Shown in pieces: positions 1-11,530 of a stretch of 64,000 nucleotides of DNA (positions within the stretch are counted from its first letter, which is position 1; each line of letters opens with the position of its first letter). The notes beneath the pieces are model-generated. The model worked only from the letters and a program-made list of their open reading frames with translations, was not told the origin of the DNA and ran no database searches. This DNA is from Triticum aestivum (Eukaryota; Streptophyta; Magnoliopsida; Poales; Poaceae). The stretch is taken from positions 313,920,900-313,984,899 of the forward strand of contig NC_057813.1 of NCBI RefSeq assembly GCF_018294505.1. Reading direction: 5' to 3'. Position numbers and translations under genes: made by a program.

Positions 1-155
1 CGCAATATTAGGTGTCATGTGTTTCGGATCACTGCGAGGGTTAAACAGCGACAACTGAGTTCCTCCAAGGCGCTAGTCATTGGGGGCACATGCACGAAGA
101 CTACTCGGCTACCATCTAGGTCAAGCCGGCTATGTTAATTAGGACATCTATCGAT
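1..155. other. Left flank of the first gypsy element, diverged copy of a downstream segment
   Basis: No gene is recognised. The stretch around 50-130 (cacatgcacgaagacta, then aggtcaagccggct) matches a segment at about 10990-11055 (cacatgcatgaagactt, then aggtcaagccggct). The two lie on either side of the 10.7-kb gypsy insertion, so before that insertion they were only a few hundred bases apart as imperfect direct repeats. This suggests both belong to one older repeated unit. Its identity is unknown to me. Confidence 0.4.
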
Positions 156-270
156 GGACCTGATACGTCTCCAACGTATCTATAATTTTTGATTGTTCCA
201 TGCTATTATATTACCCCTTTTCACTACTAGGGAAAACATTATACATAGAACTTTAGCAGTAGCATGGGTC

Positions 271-500
271 AAAAAAGCACGCTGGTGCTAATTAGTAGTA
301 GCGCGCCTGAGGAAACCGCGCTGCAGATAAAGATCTAGCAGTAGCGCGTCTTGCTGTACACACATTACTACTAAAATTCCCACGGCTTAGCCGATAGGCT
401 ACACATAGTAGTAGCGATCTATGATGAACCGCGCTACCGCTACGTTGTTTGTAGCAGCGCGTTTTAATATAAACTCGCTGCTGCTAAAGGTTATAAAATT
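271..500. repeat. CACTA subterminal repeats
   Basis: Several copies of words related to AGTAGTAGCGCG, AGCAGTAGCGCG and GCGCTACTGCT occur in both orientations within about 280 bases of the left end. More follow at 612-690, and a matching set (agcgctactgctagg) abuts the right end. Such arrays are the binding sites of the TNPA-like protein in characterised CACTA elements. Here they would let an autonomous relative mobilise this copy. Confidence 0.7.
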
Positions 501-1228
501 AAATGGAAAGAAAATGGAAAGGTAATTGAAAATGAAAGAAATAGAATAAGATGAAAGGAAACAAATAAAATGTGAAGAAAACTAAATGAAAAAGGGGGAA
601 AAGAGAAAGGAGTAGCAGTAGCGTGTATCAGAGAACGCGCTGTAGCTAAGATAGCAGCATCGCTTTTCCTGGAACGAGCTACTGCTACTTCTGACTTAAC
701 CACGGGGTTCGTCCTTCCCCATGCGGCCACTTCCCCCAAATCCAACTCTCTCCACTCTCGCCGCCGCCGTCGCCCGTCGGCCGCCGCGCGCTCTCCGCAC
801 CCTCTATGCTGCCCCGACCCCAGATTCAATGCCGCCCCCGCCCCGACCTCAACGCCGCCCCGGACGCCGCCCCGACCCTGACCTCGACGCCGGCCCCCAT
901 ACGCCGCACGCCCGAGCCCCGACCCCGACCTCGACGCCGCCCTGCCCCTCCCTCGTCGCAGGCACCCGAGGTGAGCACGCCCGCTCCTCCCTCTCCCCTA
1001 CCTCTGCCTAGGGATTCTTTATATTTTAGTTGCATATTAAGTTTATTTTTATTTATAGTAAGTTTATTTTAGTTGCATATTATGAACTAGGTACTAATTA
1101 GGTACTAGAATATTTTTGTTTATAGTAAGTTTATTTTTAGTAAGAACTAGTTCAATTAATAGAACTAGTTAGTAAGAACTTGTTTCTATTTTTTAGTTAA
1201 AGCATTTTTTCCCGCCTCGACGTGGACG

Positions 1229-1636
1229 ATGCCTATCCCGCATCCTTGTCCTCGAGTCGGCGGAGGACGACACCTGCTTGACCAGATCGGCCATGTCCAG
1301 GACTCGGCTCCGCCGGGGTGGTGCTGGGAGGCGCTACCTACTAGGGGGCGCAGGTTGGTGAGGAGCGAGCCTGTCGTTGACCCGAACCTTCTTTCGTGGC
1401 GGTCGCGTGGGCCAGTGACGATCCAGAGGCTCGAGGACTCCGCGGAGGTGGTGCGTCACCGTGTCAGTGAGGAGGACGCGCACGTCCGTCGCTACTTGTT
1501 TGCGTTGGAGCACAGGCCGTTCTCCAATACCTGGCAGGTTCTCCGGGGATCTCACTGGAGCTATGATCCCGTGATGGTTCCTTCTCTGTGGGTGTCCACC
1601 GCCCGCGCCGATACCCGTCGTGTGCTAGGGTTTTAG
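1229..1636 (+). CDS. CACTA-borne ORF of unknown function (135 codons)
   Basis: This ORF opens MPIPHPCPRV and ends TRRVLGF. Its C-terminal two thirds look like a genuine protein, basic and rich in Arg, Trp and Val, and I recall near-identical sequences as recurrent Triticeae hypothetical proteins tied to CACTA elements. The first 40 or so residues are less protein-like and may be read out of the ancestral frame. Upstream (721-1010) is GC-rich, Pro/Arg-coding low-complexity sequence, and then a T-rich 190-base stretch that could be an intron. I recognise no domain. It lies 425 bases upstream of the B3-like unit on the same strand and may be an upstream exon of the same transcript or a separate gene. 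Confidence 0.5.
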   Translation: MPIPHPCPRVGGGRHLLDQIGHVQDSAPPGWCWEALPTRGRRLVRSEPVVDPNLLSWRSRGPVTIQRLEDSAEVVRHRVSEEDAHVRRYLFALEHRPFSNTWQVLRGSHWSYDPVMVPSLWVSTARADTRRVLGF

Positions 1637-2060
1637 TTGTATTAGTGATGTTATATGTATGACACTATTCGTGATGTATTAGTGATAATATTCGACGATG
1701 TACGGACGTATGAGATGATTTACTTTTGCTTATTGAATGCATGCTAATTTGAGTCCTATAAGATATTTTGAAATGTATATCTTGTGTTGCTCAATATCCA
1801 AGTGGCCGGTCATGTTTGCAGGTTACACCTCCGAATGGCCTATGTTTTGCCAGAGTGTTGATTCATTTCTGTTCCGGCAAATTTCAAGCGCTCGATATGT
1901 CCTATTTTAGCAAAGGTCATGCCGGATTTTTCCGTGAATTTTGGCATGACTTGTGCCAGAATATGTAGGGAATATCGAGTGCCCCGGATTTGTGTGTTGA
2001 GTATCTTCGATGTTGTCTTTGATCGATTTTCAATTAATGTTTTAACTATGAACATAGGAA

Positions 2061-3269
2061 ATGTCTGACGACGAAAAGGATTTCGGTATTTGCAAATACT
2101 GCGAAGACGAGCGCGGCCTGTGCGACAGAATCTTCCTAGATGATGATAGGCGCTTCAGCATCAAGCTGGACAAGAACTTCGAAGTGGATACAGTAAGTCA
2201 CAACGACAAGTCTTTTTTCGTAATGAAGCATGACATCTGCTTCATTTGCTTCAACTTATATTTTTTTACTATTCTACTAGTGTATCCCCTGCCATGCAAG
2301 AGTTTTTGTATTGGATAAGATAGGTTTCAGTCATAGTATGGAGGAAAAGAAAGTTTACTTGAAGAACGAGCATGGTTATATTTTCCATGCAAAATTGTAC
2401 AATTCAGATGACTACACCTATTTTGGATGCAAAACATGGCGAGCACTATGCAAGACTTATGCATTTGAGCCTGATATAGTTATCACCTTTGATATTCGTC
2501 CGAAAGATGACATTGAAGGTAATACCGACATCTGGGTCGATGTGCAGACGCCTCTAGTTATACCATTATGTAAGTTTCTCAACCATATTTATGTCTTTGA
2601 TATTGTTTATTCAAAAATAGTTGACAACTAATTTGTATTGTCAGCTTATTTTGGTGCAAGCAAACATGTCCAATGCTTGGTAGACAGGACCGTATACTGT
2701 CCTGGGGCTGAACTCAACTGCGAGGAGCTCAGTCATTATGTTTCATGGCTTGAGGATCTTGATACTGTCAAGACAAATTTTCTTCCTGCATTTAGAAATG
2801 TTAGTACTGAAAATGTGTGACCAATAGTGTTCGTAATGAACTATGGTCACATCTATTTAGGAAGGATGGTAAGATTTTTACTATTTGTCATCAGTGCATC
2901 TTTTCCATATATTATTTTTGAAACTAAACTTCATTGCTAAGTATGTTACCATACGATGTTCTTCAATAGGGACTCCTGATGAATGTTGTGCCTTATGGGA
3001 TCGAGACTAAAGGTACCATGAGTATTATCAGCTTACGGCCAAGATATCCTACAGATTACTTTAGTGCATTCAAGATTAGCGACGGATGCTTAATAGTGCA
3101 AGACTGGACCAAATATGTGATGGGGGAGCGCAGAGAAGTACTAGGGGGCAGCAAACAGATGTGCTACCCACGATTAGGAGACAGGTTCATCTGCATGCTC
3201 CAGCTTGATCAAGGAGGAGAGCTATACATGTTTTATGTTGTTTTACCTAAGAGAGAGCAGCAGGATTAG
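2061..3269 (+). pseudogene. Four-exon B3-like gene carried by the CACTA element, one nonsense codon
   Basis: Exons join in phase: 2061-2192, 2281-2569, 2645-2868 and 2970-3269. Each intron is short (75-101 bases) with GT...AG ends and a T-rich 3' side, giving 314 codons. The N-terminus has a Cys-rich stretch (ICKYCEDERGLC). Exon 2 resembles the core of a plant B3 DNA-binding domain: hydrophobic strands, an aromatic position in FGCKTWRAL, and an acidic turn before a final ITFDI strand. Exons 3-4 may hold a second diverged module. The only break is TGA at 2818-2820, with the frame continuing through PIVFVMNYGH to the splice donor; this fits CGA-to-TGA. B3 is inferred from pattern only. It might be a captured host gene or a long-term transposon gene. 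Confidence 0.7.
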
Positions 3270-3753
3270 CTAGCTAGAAATGAGTTTGAGGATGATGATG
3301 TGCTACACTATATTACTATGATGATAAAATAGCTAGTGTTGGTGGTAATGACTAGGATGATTATTATTAGCTAGTGTTAGAGAGGGGGAGAACATTGTAT
3401 TGAGCACAAAACCAGCGCTACTGCTAGGGTTTTCCCTAGTAGTGTTTCGATGTTTATGGTCTTTATTTTACACATTTATATCATTTTTGGGACTAACCTA
3501 CTAACCGGAGGCCCAGCCCGTATTGTTTTTTGCCTATTTCAGTATTTTGAAGAAAAGGAATATCAAACAGAGTCCAAACGGAATGAAACCTTCGAGAGCG
3601 TGATTTTTTGAACGAACGTGATCCGGAGGAAATTGAGTGCAAGCCAAGAAGTAGCCGAGGCAGCCACAAGATAGGAGCCCCCCCCCCCCCCTTGTAGGGC
3701 GTGCTCCTTGTCTCGTGGGCCCCTCGGGCGGCCACCGATGTACTTCTTCCTCC

Positions 3754-3761
3754 TATATATA
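3754..3761 (+). promoter_or_regulatory. TATA box of the 5' LTR
   Basis: TATATATA lies 1.2 kb before the LTR end and is preserved in the 3' LTR at 9621-9628, so it is the likely element promoter. The CACTA insertion lies upstream of it, in U3, and separates it from the first 60 bases of the LTR. Confidence 0.6.
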
Positions 3762-4972
3762 CCTATGTACCCCGAAAACATCCAGGAGCACCACGAAACA
3801 CAATTTCCACCGCCGTAACCTTCTGTATCCGCGAGATCCCATCTTGGAGCCTTCGTCAGCACTCTGCCGGAGGGGGAATCGACCATGGAGGGCCTCTACA
3901 TCAACATCCTTGCCCCTCCGATCAGTTGTGAGTAGTTTACCACAGACCTACGGGTCCATAGTTATTAGCTAGATGGCTTCTTCTCTCTTTTTGGATCTCA
4001 ATACATTTTTCTCCCCCTCTCTTGTGGATATCTATTCGATGTAATCTCTTTTTGTGGTGTGTTTGTCGAGATCCGATGAATTGTGGGTTTATGATCAAGT
4101 TTATCTATGAATACTATTTGAATCTTCTCTGAATTCTTTTTATGTATGATTGAGTTATCTTTGCAAGTCTCTTCAAATTATCGGTTTGGTTTGGCCTACT
4201 AGATTGATCTTTCTTGCCATGGGAGAAGTGCTTAGCTTTGGGTTCAATCTTGCGGTGTTCTAACCCAGTGACAGAAAGGGTTGCAAGACACGTATTGTAT
4301 TGTTGCCATCGAGGATAACATGATGGGGTTTATATCATATTGCACGAGTTTATCCCTCTACATCATGTCATCTTGCTTAATGCGTTCCTATGTTCTTTGT
4401 GAACTTAATACTCTAGATGCAGGCAGGAGTCGGTCGATGTGTGGAGTAATAGTAGTAGATGCAGGCAGGAGTCGGTCTACTTGTTTTGGATGTGATGCCT
4501 ATATACATGATCATGCCTAGATACTCTCATAATTATTCGCTTTTCTATCAATTGCTCAACAGTAACTTGTTCACCCACCGTAATACTTATGCTATCTCGA
4601 GAGAAGCCTCTAGTGAAACCTATGGCCCCCGGGTCTATCTCTTATCATATTTGCTTTCAATCTACTTTTATTTGCATCTTTACTTTTTGCATCTATATTA
4701 TAAAATACCAAAAATATATTTATCTTATCATACTATCTCTATCAGATCTCACTTTCGCAAGTGGCCGTGAAGGGATTGACAACCCCTTTATTGCGTTGGT
4801 TGCGAGTTCTCAGTTTGTTTGTGTAGGTGCGGGGGACTTTTGAGGAGCCTCCTACTGGATTGATACCTTGGTTCTCAAAAACTGAGGGAAATACTTACGC
4901 TACACTTGCTGCATCACCCTCTCCTCTTCGAGCAAAACCAATGCAAGCTCAAGACGTAGCAAGAAGGATTTC

Positions 4973-4990
4973 TGGTGCCGTTGCCGGGGA
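4973..4990 (+). other. Primer binding site, tRNA-Asp type
   Basis: TGGTGCCGTTGCCGGGGA begins 12 bases after the LTR. It matches the complement of the 3' end of plant tRNA-Asp (TGGCGCCGTTGCCGGGGA) except for one C-to-T change at a CpG. The second Athila element (56.25 kb, minus strand) keeps the unmutated TGGCGCCGTTGCCGG. Confidence 0.8.
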
Positions 4991-5194
4991 GGTCTTCGCT
5001 CAAGTCAAGACATACCAAGTACCCATCACAAACCCATCTCCCTCGCATTTACATTATTTGCCATTTGCCTCTCATTTTCCTCTCCCCCACTTCACCCTTG
5101 ACGTTTTATTCGCCCTCTCTTTCCCAATCTCCTCTCTCTTTCTCTTGCCTTTTTTCCGTTGCCTGTGTGTTTGCTTGTGTGCCCGTTTGTCCTT

Positions 5195-6336
5195 ATGGCT
5201 TCGCCTAAGGGTCCTGACCACCTTCTCAGAAGGATGGAAGAGATTGAATCAAATATTCGAAGCTTTATGAATTTGCAATTTGAGCATAATAATTTCTTTA
5301 GAAAAGAGTTTAAGGAACAAAAAGGTTTTTTGGGGTTTATGAACAAAGAGCTTGATGATATGAATAAAGAATTTTATGGTGTTAATGCTCAAATTACCCG
5401 TCTTGAAAATGCTATAGCCAAAATTTCTGATAAGCAAGCCACCTTAGTCAATAAGATGGCCGCTAAACCAGAAAATTTACATGAAAATATGAAGATCTTA
5501 AAGTTATTGATGCATCTCCTATTAGATCTATGTTTTGCAATATGAATTTTGATGATTATGGGACTGATGATGAATCAACTTTGCCTAGAAGGTGTCCCAA
5601 GAATTCGGAATCTTTAGATCTTGATGCTAAATTTGGTAAAAGTGAGATTGAAAAGGTCACAACTTATAATAACATTGAACCTACTATCTCGGATTTCAAG
5701 GAATTGGATTATGATAATTGTTCTTTAAAAGGTTGTATTTCCTTGTTGCAATCCGTTATTAATTCTCCGCATGCTTATAATCAAAACAAAGCTTTTACCA
5801 AACACATTGTTGATGCCTTGATGCAATCTCTTGATGAAAAACTCAATTTGGAAGTTTCTATACCTAGAAAACTTAATGATGAGTGGGAACCTACTATAAA
5901 GATTAGAATTAAAGATTATGAGTTTTTTGCTTTGTGTGATTTGGGTGCTAGTGTTTCCACAATTCCGAAAACTTTATGTGATATTCTAGATTTCCATGAT
6001 CTTGATGATTGCTCGCTAAATTTGCACCTTGCGGATTCCACCATTAAAAAACCTATGGGAACGATCAATGATGTTCTTATTGTTGCAAACAGAAATTTGG
6101 TGCCCGTAGATTTTATCATTCTTGATATAGATTGCAATCTGTCTTGCCCTATTATTCTTGGTAGACCTTTCCTTAGAACGATTGGTGCGATTATTGATAT
6201 GAAGGAAGGGAATATTAGATTCCAATTTCCTTTAAAGAAAGGCATGGAGCACTTTCCAAGAAAGAAATTCAAATTACCTTATGAATCTATCACGCGTGCT
6301 ACTTATGAATCAAGTGCCAAAGATGGCACTCGTTAG
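5195..6336 (+). pseudogene. Reduced gag-protease ORF of the first Athila element, one frameshift
   Basis: It starts at ATG 5195 (MASPKGPDHLLRRMEEIESN). The first about 100 codons are Lys/Glu/Asn-rich and helical, consistent with a coiled coil. A single-base indel near 5490 changes frame, and the second part runs to TAG at 6336. That part carries a retropepsin: catalytic DLGASVS at 5938-5958, the flap region, and the ILGRPFLRTIGA motif near 6150-6190. DLGA, where most retroelements have D[ST]GA, is usual in Athila. Compared with the sister element at 46-47 kb, the N-terminal gag core (capsid-like region) is missing, so this is a deletion derivative as well as frameshifted. No RT follows. Confidence 0.85.
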
Positions 6337-9249
6337 ATCTATCTTTGCTTTTATGCCTAGCTAGGGGCGTTAAACGATAGCGCTAGTTGGGAGGCAACCC
6401 AATTTTCTTTGTGTTTTTTGCTTTTGCTCCTGTTTAGTAATAAATCTTGCATCTACTCTCTGTTAGATGTGCTTTATCTTTTAATTAGTGTTTGTGCCAA
6501 GTAGAACCTATAGGATAAACTATGATGATAGTTGATTTGATTCTGCTGAAAAACAGAAACTTTGCGCTCACGAGAAAAAATTCAATAAATCATAGAAACG
6601 TGCTTTTGCATTGATTATTTTTGATGCTGGTCAATAAACAAATTTTAAAGTGCGTCCTATTTTGGTAGGATTTTTAGAGTTTCAGAAGTTTGCGTTAGTT
6701 GCAGATAGCTACAGACTGTTCTGTTTTTGACAGATTCTGTTTTTCGTGTGTTATTTGCTTATTTTGATGCATCTATTGCTAGTAAAATAGTTTATGAACC
6801 ATAGAGAAGTTGGAATACAGTAGGTTTAACACCAAAATAAATAAAGAATGAGTTCATTGCAGTACCTTATGTGGTGGTTTTGTTTTCTTTCACTAACGGA
6901 GCTTATAAGATTTCCCATTGAGTTTTGTCTTGTGAAGTTTTCAAGTTTTGGGTAAAGCTTTTATGGACTATGGAATAAAGGGTGGCAAGAGCCTAAGATT
7001 GGGGATGCCCATGGCACCCCAAGATATTCAAGGATAGCCAAAAGCCTAAGCTTGGGGATGCCCCGGGAAGGCATCCCCTCTTTCGTCTTCGTTCATTGGT
7101 AACTTTACCTGGAGCTATATTTTTATTCGCCACATGATATGTGTTTTGCTTGGAGCGTCGTGTATTATATTAGTCTTTGCTTTTTAGTTTACCACAATCA
7201 TCCTTGCTGTACACACCTTTTTGGAGAAGCCTATTTGATTAGAATTTTGCTAGAATACTCTATGTGCTTCACTTATATCTTTTGAGCTTGATAGTTTTTG
7301 CTCTAGTGCTTCACTTATATCTTTTAGAGCACGGTGGTGTCTTAATTTTGAAGAAATTGCTAGTATCTCATGCTTAACTTATATTATTTGAGAGTCTTTT
7401 AGAACAGCATGGTATTTGCTATGGTTACAAAATTGGTCCTAGAATGATGAGCATCCAAGTTGGGTATAATAAAAACTATCATAGGAAGTGAATTGGATGC
7501 TATGATCAATTTGATACTTGATAATTGTTTTGAGATATGGAGGTAGTGATATTAAAGTCATGCTAGTTGGGTGATTATGAATTTAAAGAATGCTTGTGTT
7601 GAAGTTAGCAAGTCCCGTAGCATGCACGTATGGTTAAAGTTGTGTAACAAATTTGAAACATGAAGTGTACCTGGCTTGTGCATCCTTATGAGTGGCGGTC
7701 GGGGACGAGCGATGGTCTTTTCCTACCAATCTATCCCCCTAGGAGCATGCGCGTAGTACTTGATTTTTGATGACTTCTAAATTTTTGCAATAAGTATATG
7801 AGTTCTTTTGAATAATGTTGAGTCCATGGATTATACACACTTTTACCTTTCCGCCATTGCTAGCCTCTTCGGTACCGTGCATTGCCCTTTCTCACCTTGA
7901 GGGTTGGTGCAAACTTCGCCGGTGCATCCAAACCCCGTGATACGATACGCTCTATCACAGATAAACCTCCTTATATCTTCCTCAAAACAGCCACCATACC
8001 TACCTATTATGGTATTTCCATAGCCATTCCGAGATATATTGCCATGCAACTTTCCACCGTTCCGTTTATCATCATCATGACATACGTTACTTTTGTCATA
8101 TTGCCATTGCATGATCATGTAGTTGACATCGTATTTGTGGCAAAGCCACCATGCATTATTTTTCATACATGTCACTCTTGATTCATTGCACCATCCTGGT
8201 ACACCGCCGGAGGCATTCATATAGAGTCATATTTTGTTCTAGTTTCGAGTTGTAATTCATATGTTGTAATCAATGAAAGTGTGATGATCATCATTATTAG
8301 AGCATTGCCCAAAGGAAAAAAAGAAGAAAAAAGAAAAAAAAGAAGAAAGGCCAAAAGAAAAAAATAGAAAGGCCCAAAAAAAGGAAAAGAAAAAAAGGAA
8401 AAAAAAGAAAAAAAAGGGGCAATGTTACTATCTCTTTTTCCACACTTGTGCTTCAAAGTAGCACCTTGTTCTTCATGTAGTGAGTCTCATATTTTGTGCT
8501 TCAAAGTAGCACCATGTTTTTCATATAGTGAGTCTCATAAGTTGTCTTTTTCATACTAGTGGGAATTTTTCATATAGAACTTGGCTTGTATATTCCTACG
8601 ATGGGCTTCCTAAAATGCCCTAGGTCTTCATGAGCAAGCAAGTTGGATGCACACCCACTAGTTTTCTTTTTGTTGAGCATTAACTTATAGCTCTAGTGCA
8701 TCCGTTGCATGGCAATCCCTACTCCTCATGTTGACATCAATTGATGGGCATCTCCATAGCCCGTTGATTATCCTCATCAATGTGAGACTTTCTCCTTTTT
8801 TGTCTTCTCCACACAATCCCCATCATCATATTCTATTCCACCCATAGTGCTATATCCATGGCTCACGCTCATGTATTGCGTGAAGGTTGAAAAAGTTTGA
8901 GATTATTTAAGTATGAAACAATTGCTTGGCTTGTCATCGGGGGTATAGAAGTTGGGAACATCTTTGTGTGACGAAAATGAAGCATAGCCTAACTATATGA
9001 TTTTGTAGGGATGAACTTTCTTTTGCCATGTTATTTTGAGAAGACATGATTACTTTGATTAGTATGCTTGAAGTGTTACTATTTCTTTTATCAATATGAA
9101 CTTTTATTTTGAATCATTTGGATCTGAACATTCATGCCACAATAAAGAAAATTACACTATAAATTATGCTAGGTAGCATTCCACATCAAAAATTCTCTTT
9201 TTATCATTTACCTACTCGAGGACGAGCAGGAATTAAGCTTGGTGATGCT
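6337..9249 (+). other. Non-coding 3' internal region of the first Athila element
   Basis: No long ORF is supported. It starts with a GGGAGGCAACCC motif (about 6389) that also occurs, reversed, in the second Athila element (45520). It contains a GGGATGCC-rich stretch near 7000-7080 and an A/G-rich tract at 8318-8420. A purine-containing stretch before the LTR (GAGGACGAGCAGGAATTAAGCTTGG, split here as about 9219-9243) is the likely polypurine primer, and its counterpart is next to the LTR at 43301. Where autonomous Athila elements carry pol, this element has only this DNA. Confidence 0.7.
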
Positions 9250-10826
9250 TGATACGTCTCCAACATATCTATAATTCTTGATTGTTCCATGCTATTATAT
9301 TACCCTTTTTGGATGTTTATGGGCTTTATTTTACTCATTTATATAATTTTTGGGACTAACCTACTAACCAGAGGCCCAGCCCGTATTGCTGTTTTTTTGC
9401 CTATTTCAGTATTTCGAAGAAAAGGAATATCAAACGGAGTCCAAATGGAATGAAACCTTCGGGAGCGTGATTTTTGGAAGGAACGTGATCCGGAGGACTT
9501 GGAGTACAAGCCAAGAAGCAGCCGAGGCGGCCACGAGATAGGAGGGCGCCCCCCCCCCATGTAGGGCGCGCCCCCTGTCTCGTGGGCCCCTCGGGCGGCC
9601 ACCGACGTACTTCTTCCTCCTATATATACCTACGTACCCCGAAAACATCCAGGAGCACCACGAAACACAATTTCCACCGCCGTAACCTTCTGTATCCGCG
9701 AGATCCCATCTTGGAGCCTTCGCCGGCACTCTGCCGGAGGGGGAATCGACCACGGAGGGCCTCTACATCAACATCCTTGCCCCTCCGATGAGTTGTGAGT
9801 AGTTTACCACAGACCTACGGGTCCATAGTTATTAGCTAGATGGCTTCTTATCTCTTTTTGGATCTCAATACAATGTTCTCCCCCTCTCTTGTGGAGATCT
9901 ATTCGATGTAATCTCTTTTTGCGGTGTGTTTGTCGAGATCCGATGAATTGTGGGTTTATGATCAAGTTTATCTATGAATAATATTTGAATCTTCTCTGAA
10001 TTCTTTTATGTATGATTGAGTTATCTTTGCAAGTCTCTTCGAATTATCGGTTTGGTTTGGCCTACTAGATTGATCTTTCTTGCCATGGGAGAAGTGCTTA
10101 GCTTTGGGTTCAATCTTGCGGTGTTCTTACCCAGTGACAGAAAGGGTTGCAAGACACGTATTGTATTGTTGCCATCGAGGATAACAAGATGGGGTTTATA
10201 TCATATTGCATGAGTTTATCCCTCTACATCATGTCATCTTGCTTAATGCGTTACTCTGTTCTTGGTGAACTTAATACTCTAGATGCAGGCAGGAGTCGGT
10301 CAATGTGTGGAGTAATACTACTAGATGCAGGCAGGAGTCGGTCTACTTGTTTTGGATGTGATGCCTATATACATGATCATGCCTAGATAATCTCATAATT
10401 ATTCGCTTTTCTATCAATTGCTCGACAGTAATTTGTTCACCCACCGTAATACTTATGCTATCTCGAGAGAAGCCTCTAGTGAAACCTATGGCCCCCGGGT
10501 CTATCTCTTATCATATTTGCTTCAATCTACTTTTATTTGCATCTTTACTTTTTGCATCTATATTATAAAATACCAAGAATATATTTATCTTATCATACTA
10601 TCTCTATCAGATCTCACTTTCGCAAGTGGCCGTGAAGGGATTGACAACCCCTTTATTGCGTTGGTTGCGAGTTCTCAGTTTGTTTGTGTAGGTGCGTGGG
10701 ACTTTTGAGGAGCCTCCTACTAGATTGATACCTTGGTTCTCAAAAACTAAGGGAAATACTTACGCTACACTTGCCGCATCACCCTCTCCTCTTCGAGGAA
10801 AACCAACGCAAGCTCAAGACGTAGCA
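9250..10826 (+). repeat. 3' LTR of the first Athila element
   Basis: It runs from TGATACGTCTCCAAC to GACGTAGCA, 1577 bp, followed by the target duplication GGACC. It is intact, without the CACTA insertion of the 5' copy. The TATA box is at 9621-9628. Confidence 0.93.
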
Positions 10827-10831
10827 GGACC

Positions 10832-11530
10832 CCTTTTCTACGAGTTTATCTTTAATTTGAGCTTTGATCCTTGTCTAGTTTGTCCGTCGGGATTCATCTT
10901 GTCTCGTTGGGGCAGTGAGGTTATGGTTTCTTGTATGTGGCATTTTTTTGTGTTATATGTTAATCCGGTGCTTCAGATCAAAATGACGACAACTGCGCCT
11001 CCGGGGCACATGCATGAAGACTTCTCGATAGTCATTGACGAGGTCAAGCCGGCTCCGATAGATAAAGGAAAACTACTCCACTATATATGCAGGAGCCTCC
11101 GCGCTTGCTTGCTAGTGTTGCTCTCTTCACACTGTCTCGTCCTCTCCAGATCTAAACACGACAGCGGTGGCCACACACTCTCTCTGCTCACCGCTGGTCA
11201 CAGATCCAACCGGATCCTCTTCGCCGGGGAAGGTGAGAAGGTGCAATGTTCACGCGGTCGTCCTCGGCGACAACTCTTACCCACTGCCAGCGCGTCCTGA
11301 TCAGCGTGCCTTTCTGTTCTCTCCCATGCAGCATCGGCTAGGGAGGGCCTCCGACCCCTTCTTCCTCGCTGTCGTGGTGTGGGTAGATCCGGCCTCTGGC
11401 CGCCCACCTAGCGACATCCCGGTGACCCTCAGGTATAACTTCCTTCGAAATCGGCCTTGCTCTACTTCCCCAGCTCCTACATCACTGCATTTGTATCTTT
11501 TACTATTTCTCAGGCCCCCTCATAGATAGG
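10832..11530 (+). other. Promoter/exon-like segment of unknown identity
   Basis: A TATATAT box at 11082-11088 is followed by CT-rich leader-like DNA (11090-11215). A possible splice donor lies at about 11231 (GAAG|GTGAG), an acceptor at about 11330 (CTCCCATGCAG), and a GC-rich exon-like stretch follows to a CAG|GTATAA donor near 11431. The exon-like part reads through in one frame (for example FFLAVVVWVDPASGRPP), but I recognise no domain and no long ORF follows. It may be the 5' end of a degraded gene or a transposon leader. The duplicated segment shared with 1-155 favours a repetitive origin. Confidence 0.3.
11082..11088 (+). promoter_or_regulatory. Possible TATA box
   Basis: TATATAT is followed by about 30 bases of C/T-rich sequence. 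It is supported only by position and composition. Confidence 0.3.

Larger units (their letters stand above)
222..3444 (+). mobile_element. Non-autonomous CACTA (En/Spm, DTC) transposon
   Basis: It begins CACTACTAGGGAAAAC (222-237) and ends with the exact reverse complement (3429-3444), a perfect 16-bp terminal inverted repeat of the CACTA superfamily. It is flanked by TTT on both sides (219-221, 3445-3447), the 3-bp duplication typical of the superfamily, and removing it restores the LTR seen intact at 9300. Subterminal regions are dense in short AGTAGCGCG/AGCAGTAGCG words. No TNP2 or TNPA transposase is present. Instead it carries two gene-like units (1229-1636 and 2061-3269). Those proteins recur in this kind of element as I recall them, so they look like old cargo. 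Confidence 0.95.
161..4961 (+). repeat. 5' LTR of the first Athila element, interrupted by a CACTA element
   Basis: LTR sequence lies at 161-221 and 3445-4961, about 1575 bp without the insertion, and is collinear with the 3' LTR at 9250-10826. A TATATATA box is at 3754-3761, followed by the usual GC-poor R/U5 portion ending in GACGTAGCA. A 14-base C run at 3678-3691 is longer than the corresponding run in the other LTR. ORFs read across the LTR (for example 3493-3931 and 4281-5270) have no domain and are treated as chance. Confidence 0.92.
161..10826 (+). mobile_element. Complete Athila-lineage gypsy LTR retrotransposon (Sabrina-like, name unverified), without pol
   Basis: Two LTRs in direct orientation open TGATACGTCTCCAAC and end GACGTAGCA. 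A perfect 5-bp target duplication GGACC lies at 156-160 and 10827-10831. After the 5' LTR comes a tRNA-Asp-type primer site, then a gag/protease remnant, then about 2.9 kb of non-coding DNA, then a purine-rich stretch just before the 3' LTR. There is no reverse transcriptase, RNase H or integrase, so the element could only have moved with enzymes supplied in trans. The retropepsin motif DLGASVS places it in the Athila lineage. Its 5' LTR is split by a CACTA transposon that is absent from the 3' LTR, so the CACTA arrived later. Confidence 0.93.

Noticed and set aside
4827..5270. ORF of 147 codons over the LTR/leader border of the first Athila element
   Set aside because: It crosses the LTR end and primer site, has no domain, and the true gag start is in another frame.
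8217..8456. Phe/Ser-rich minus-strand ORF
   Set aside because: It is the complement of an A/G-rich tract in the non-coding part of the Athila element.
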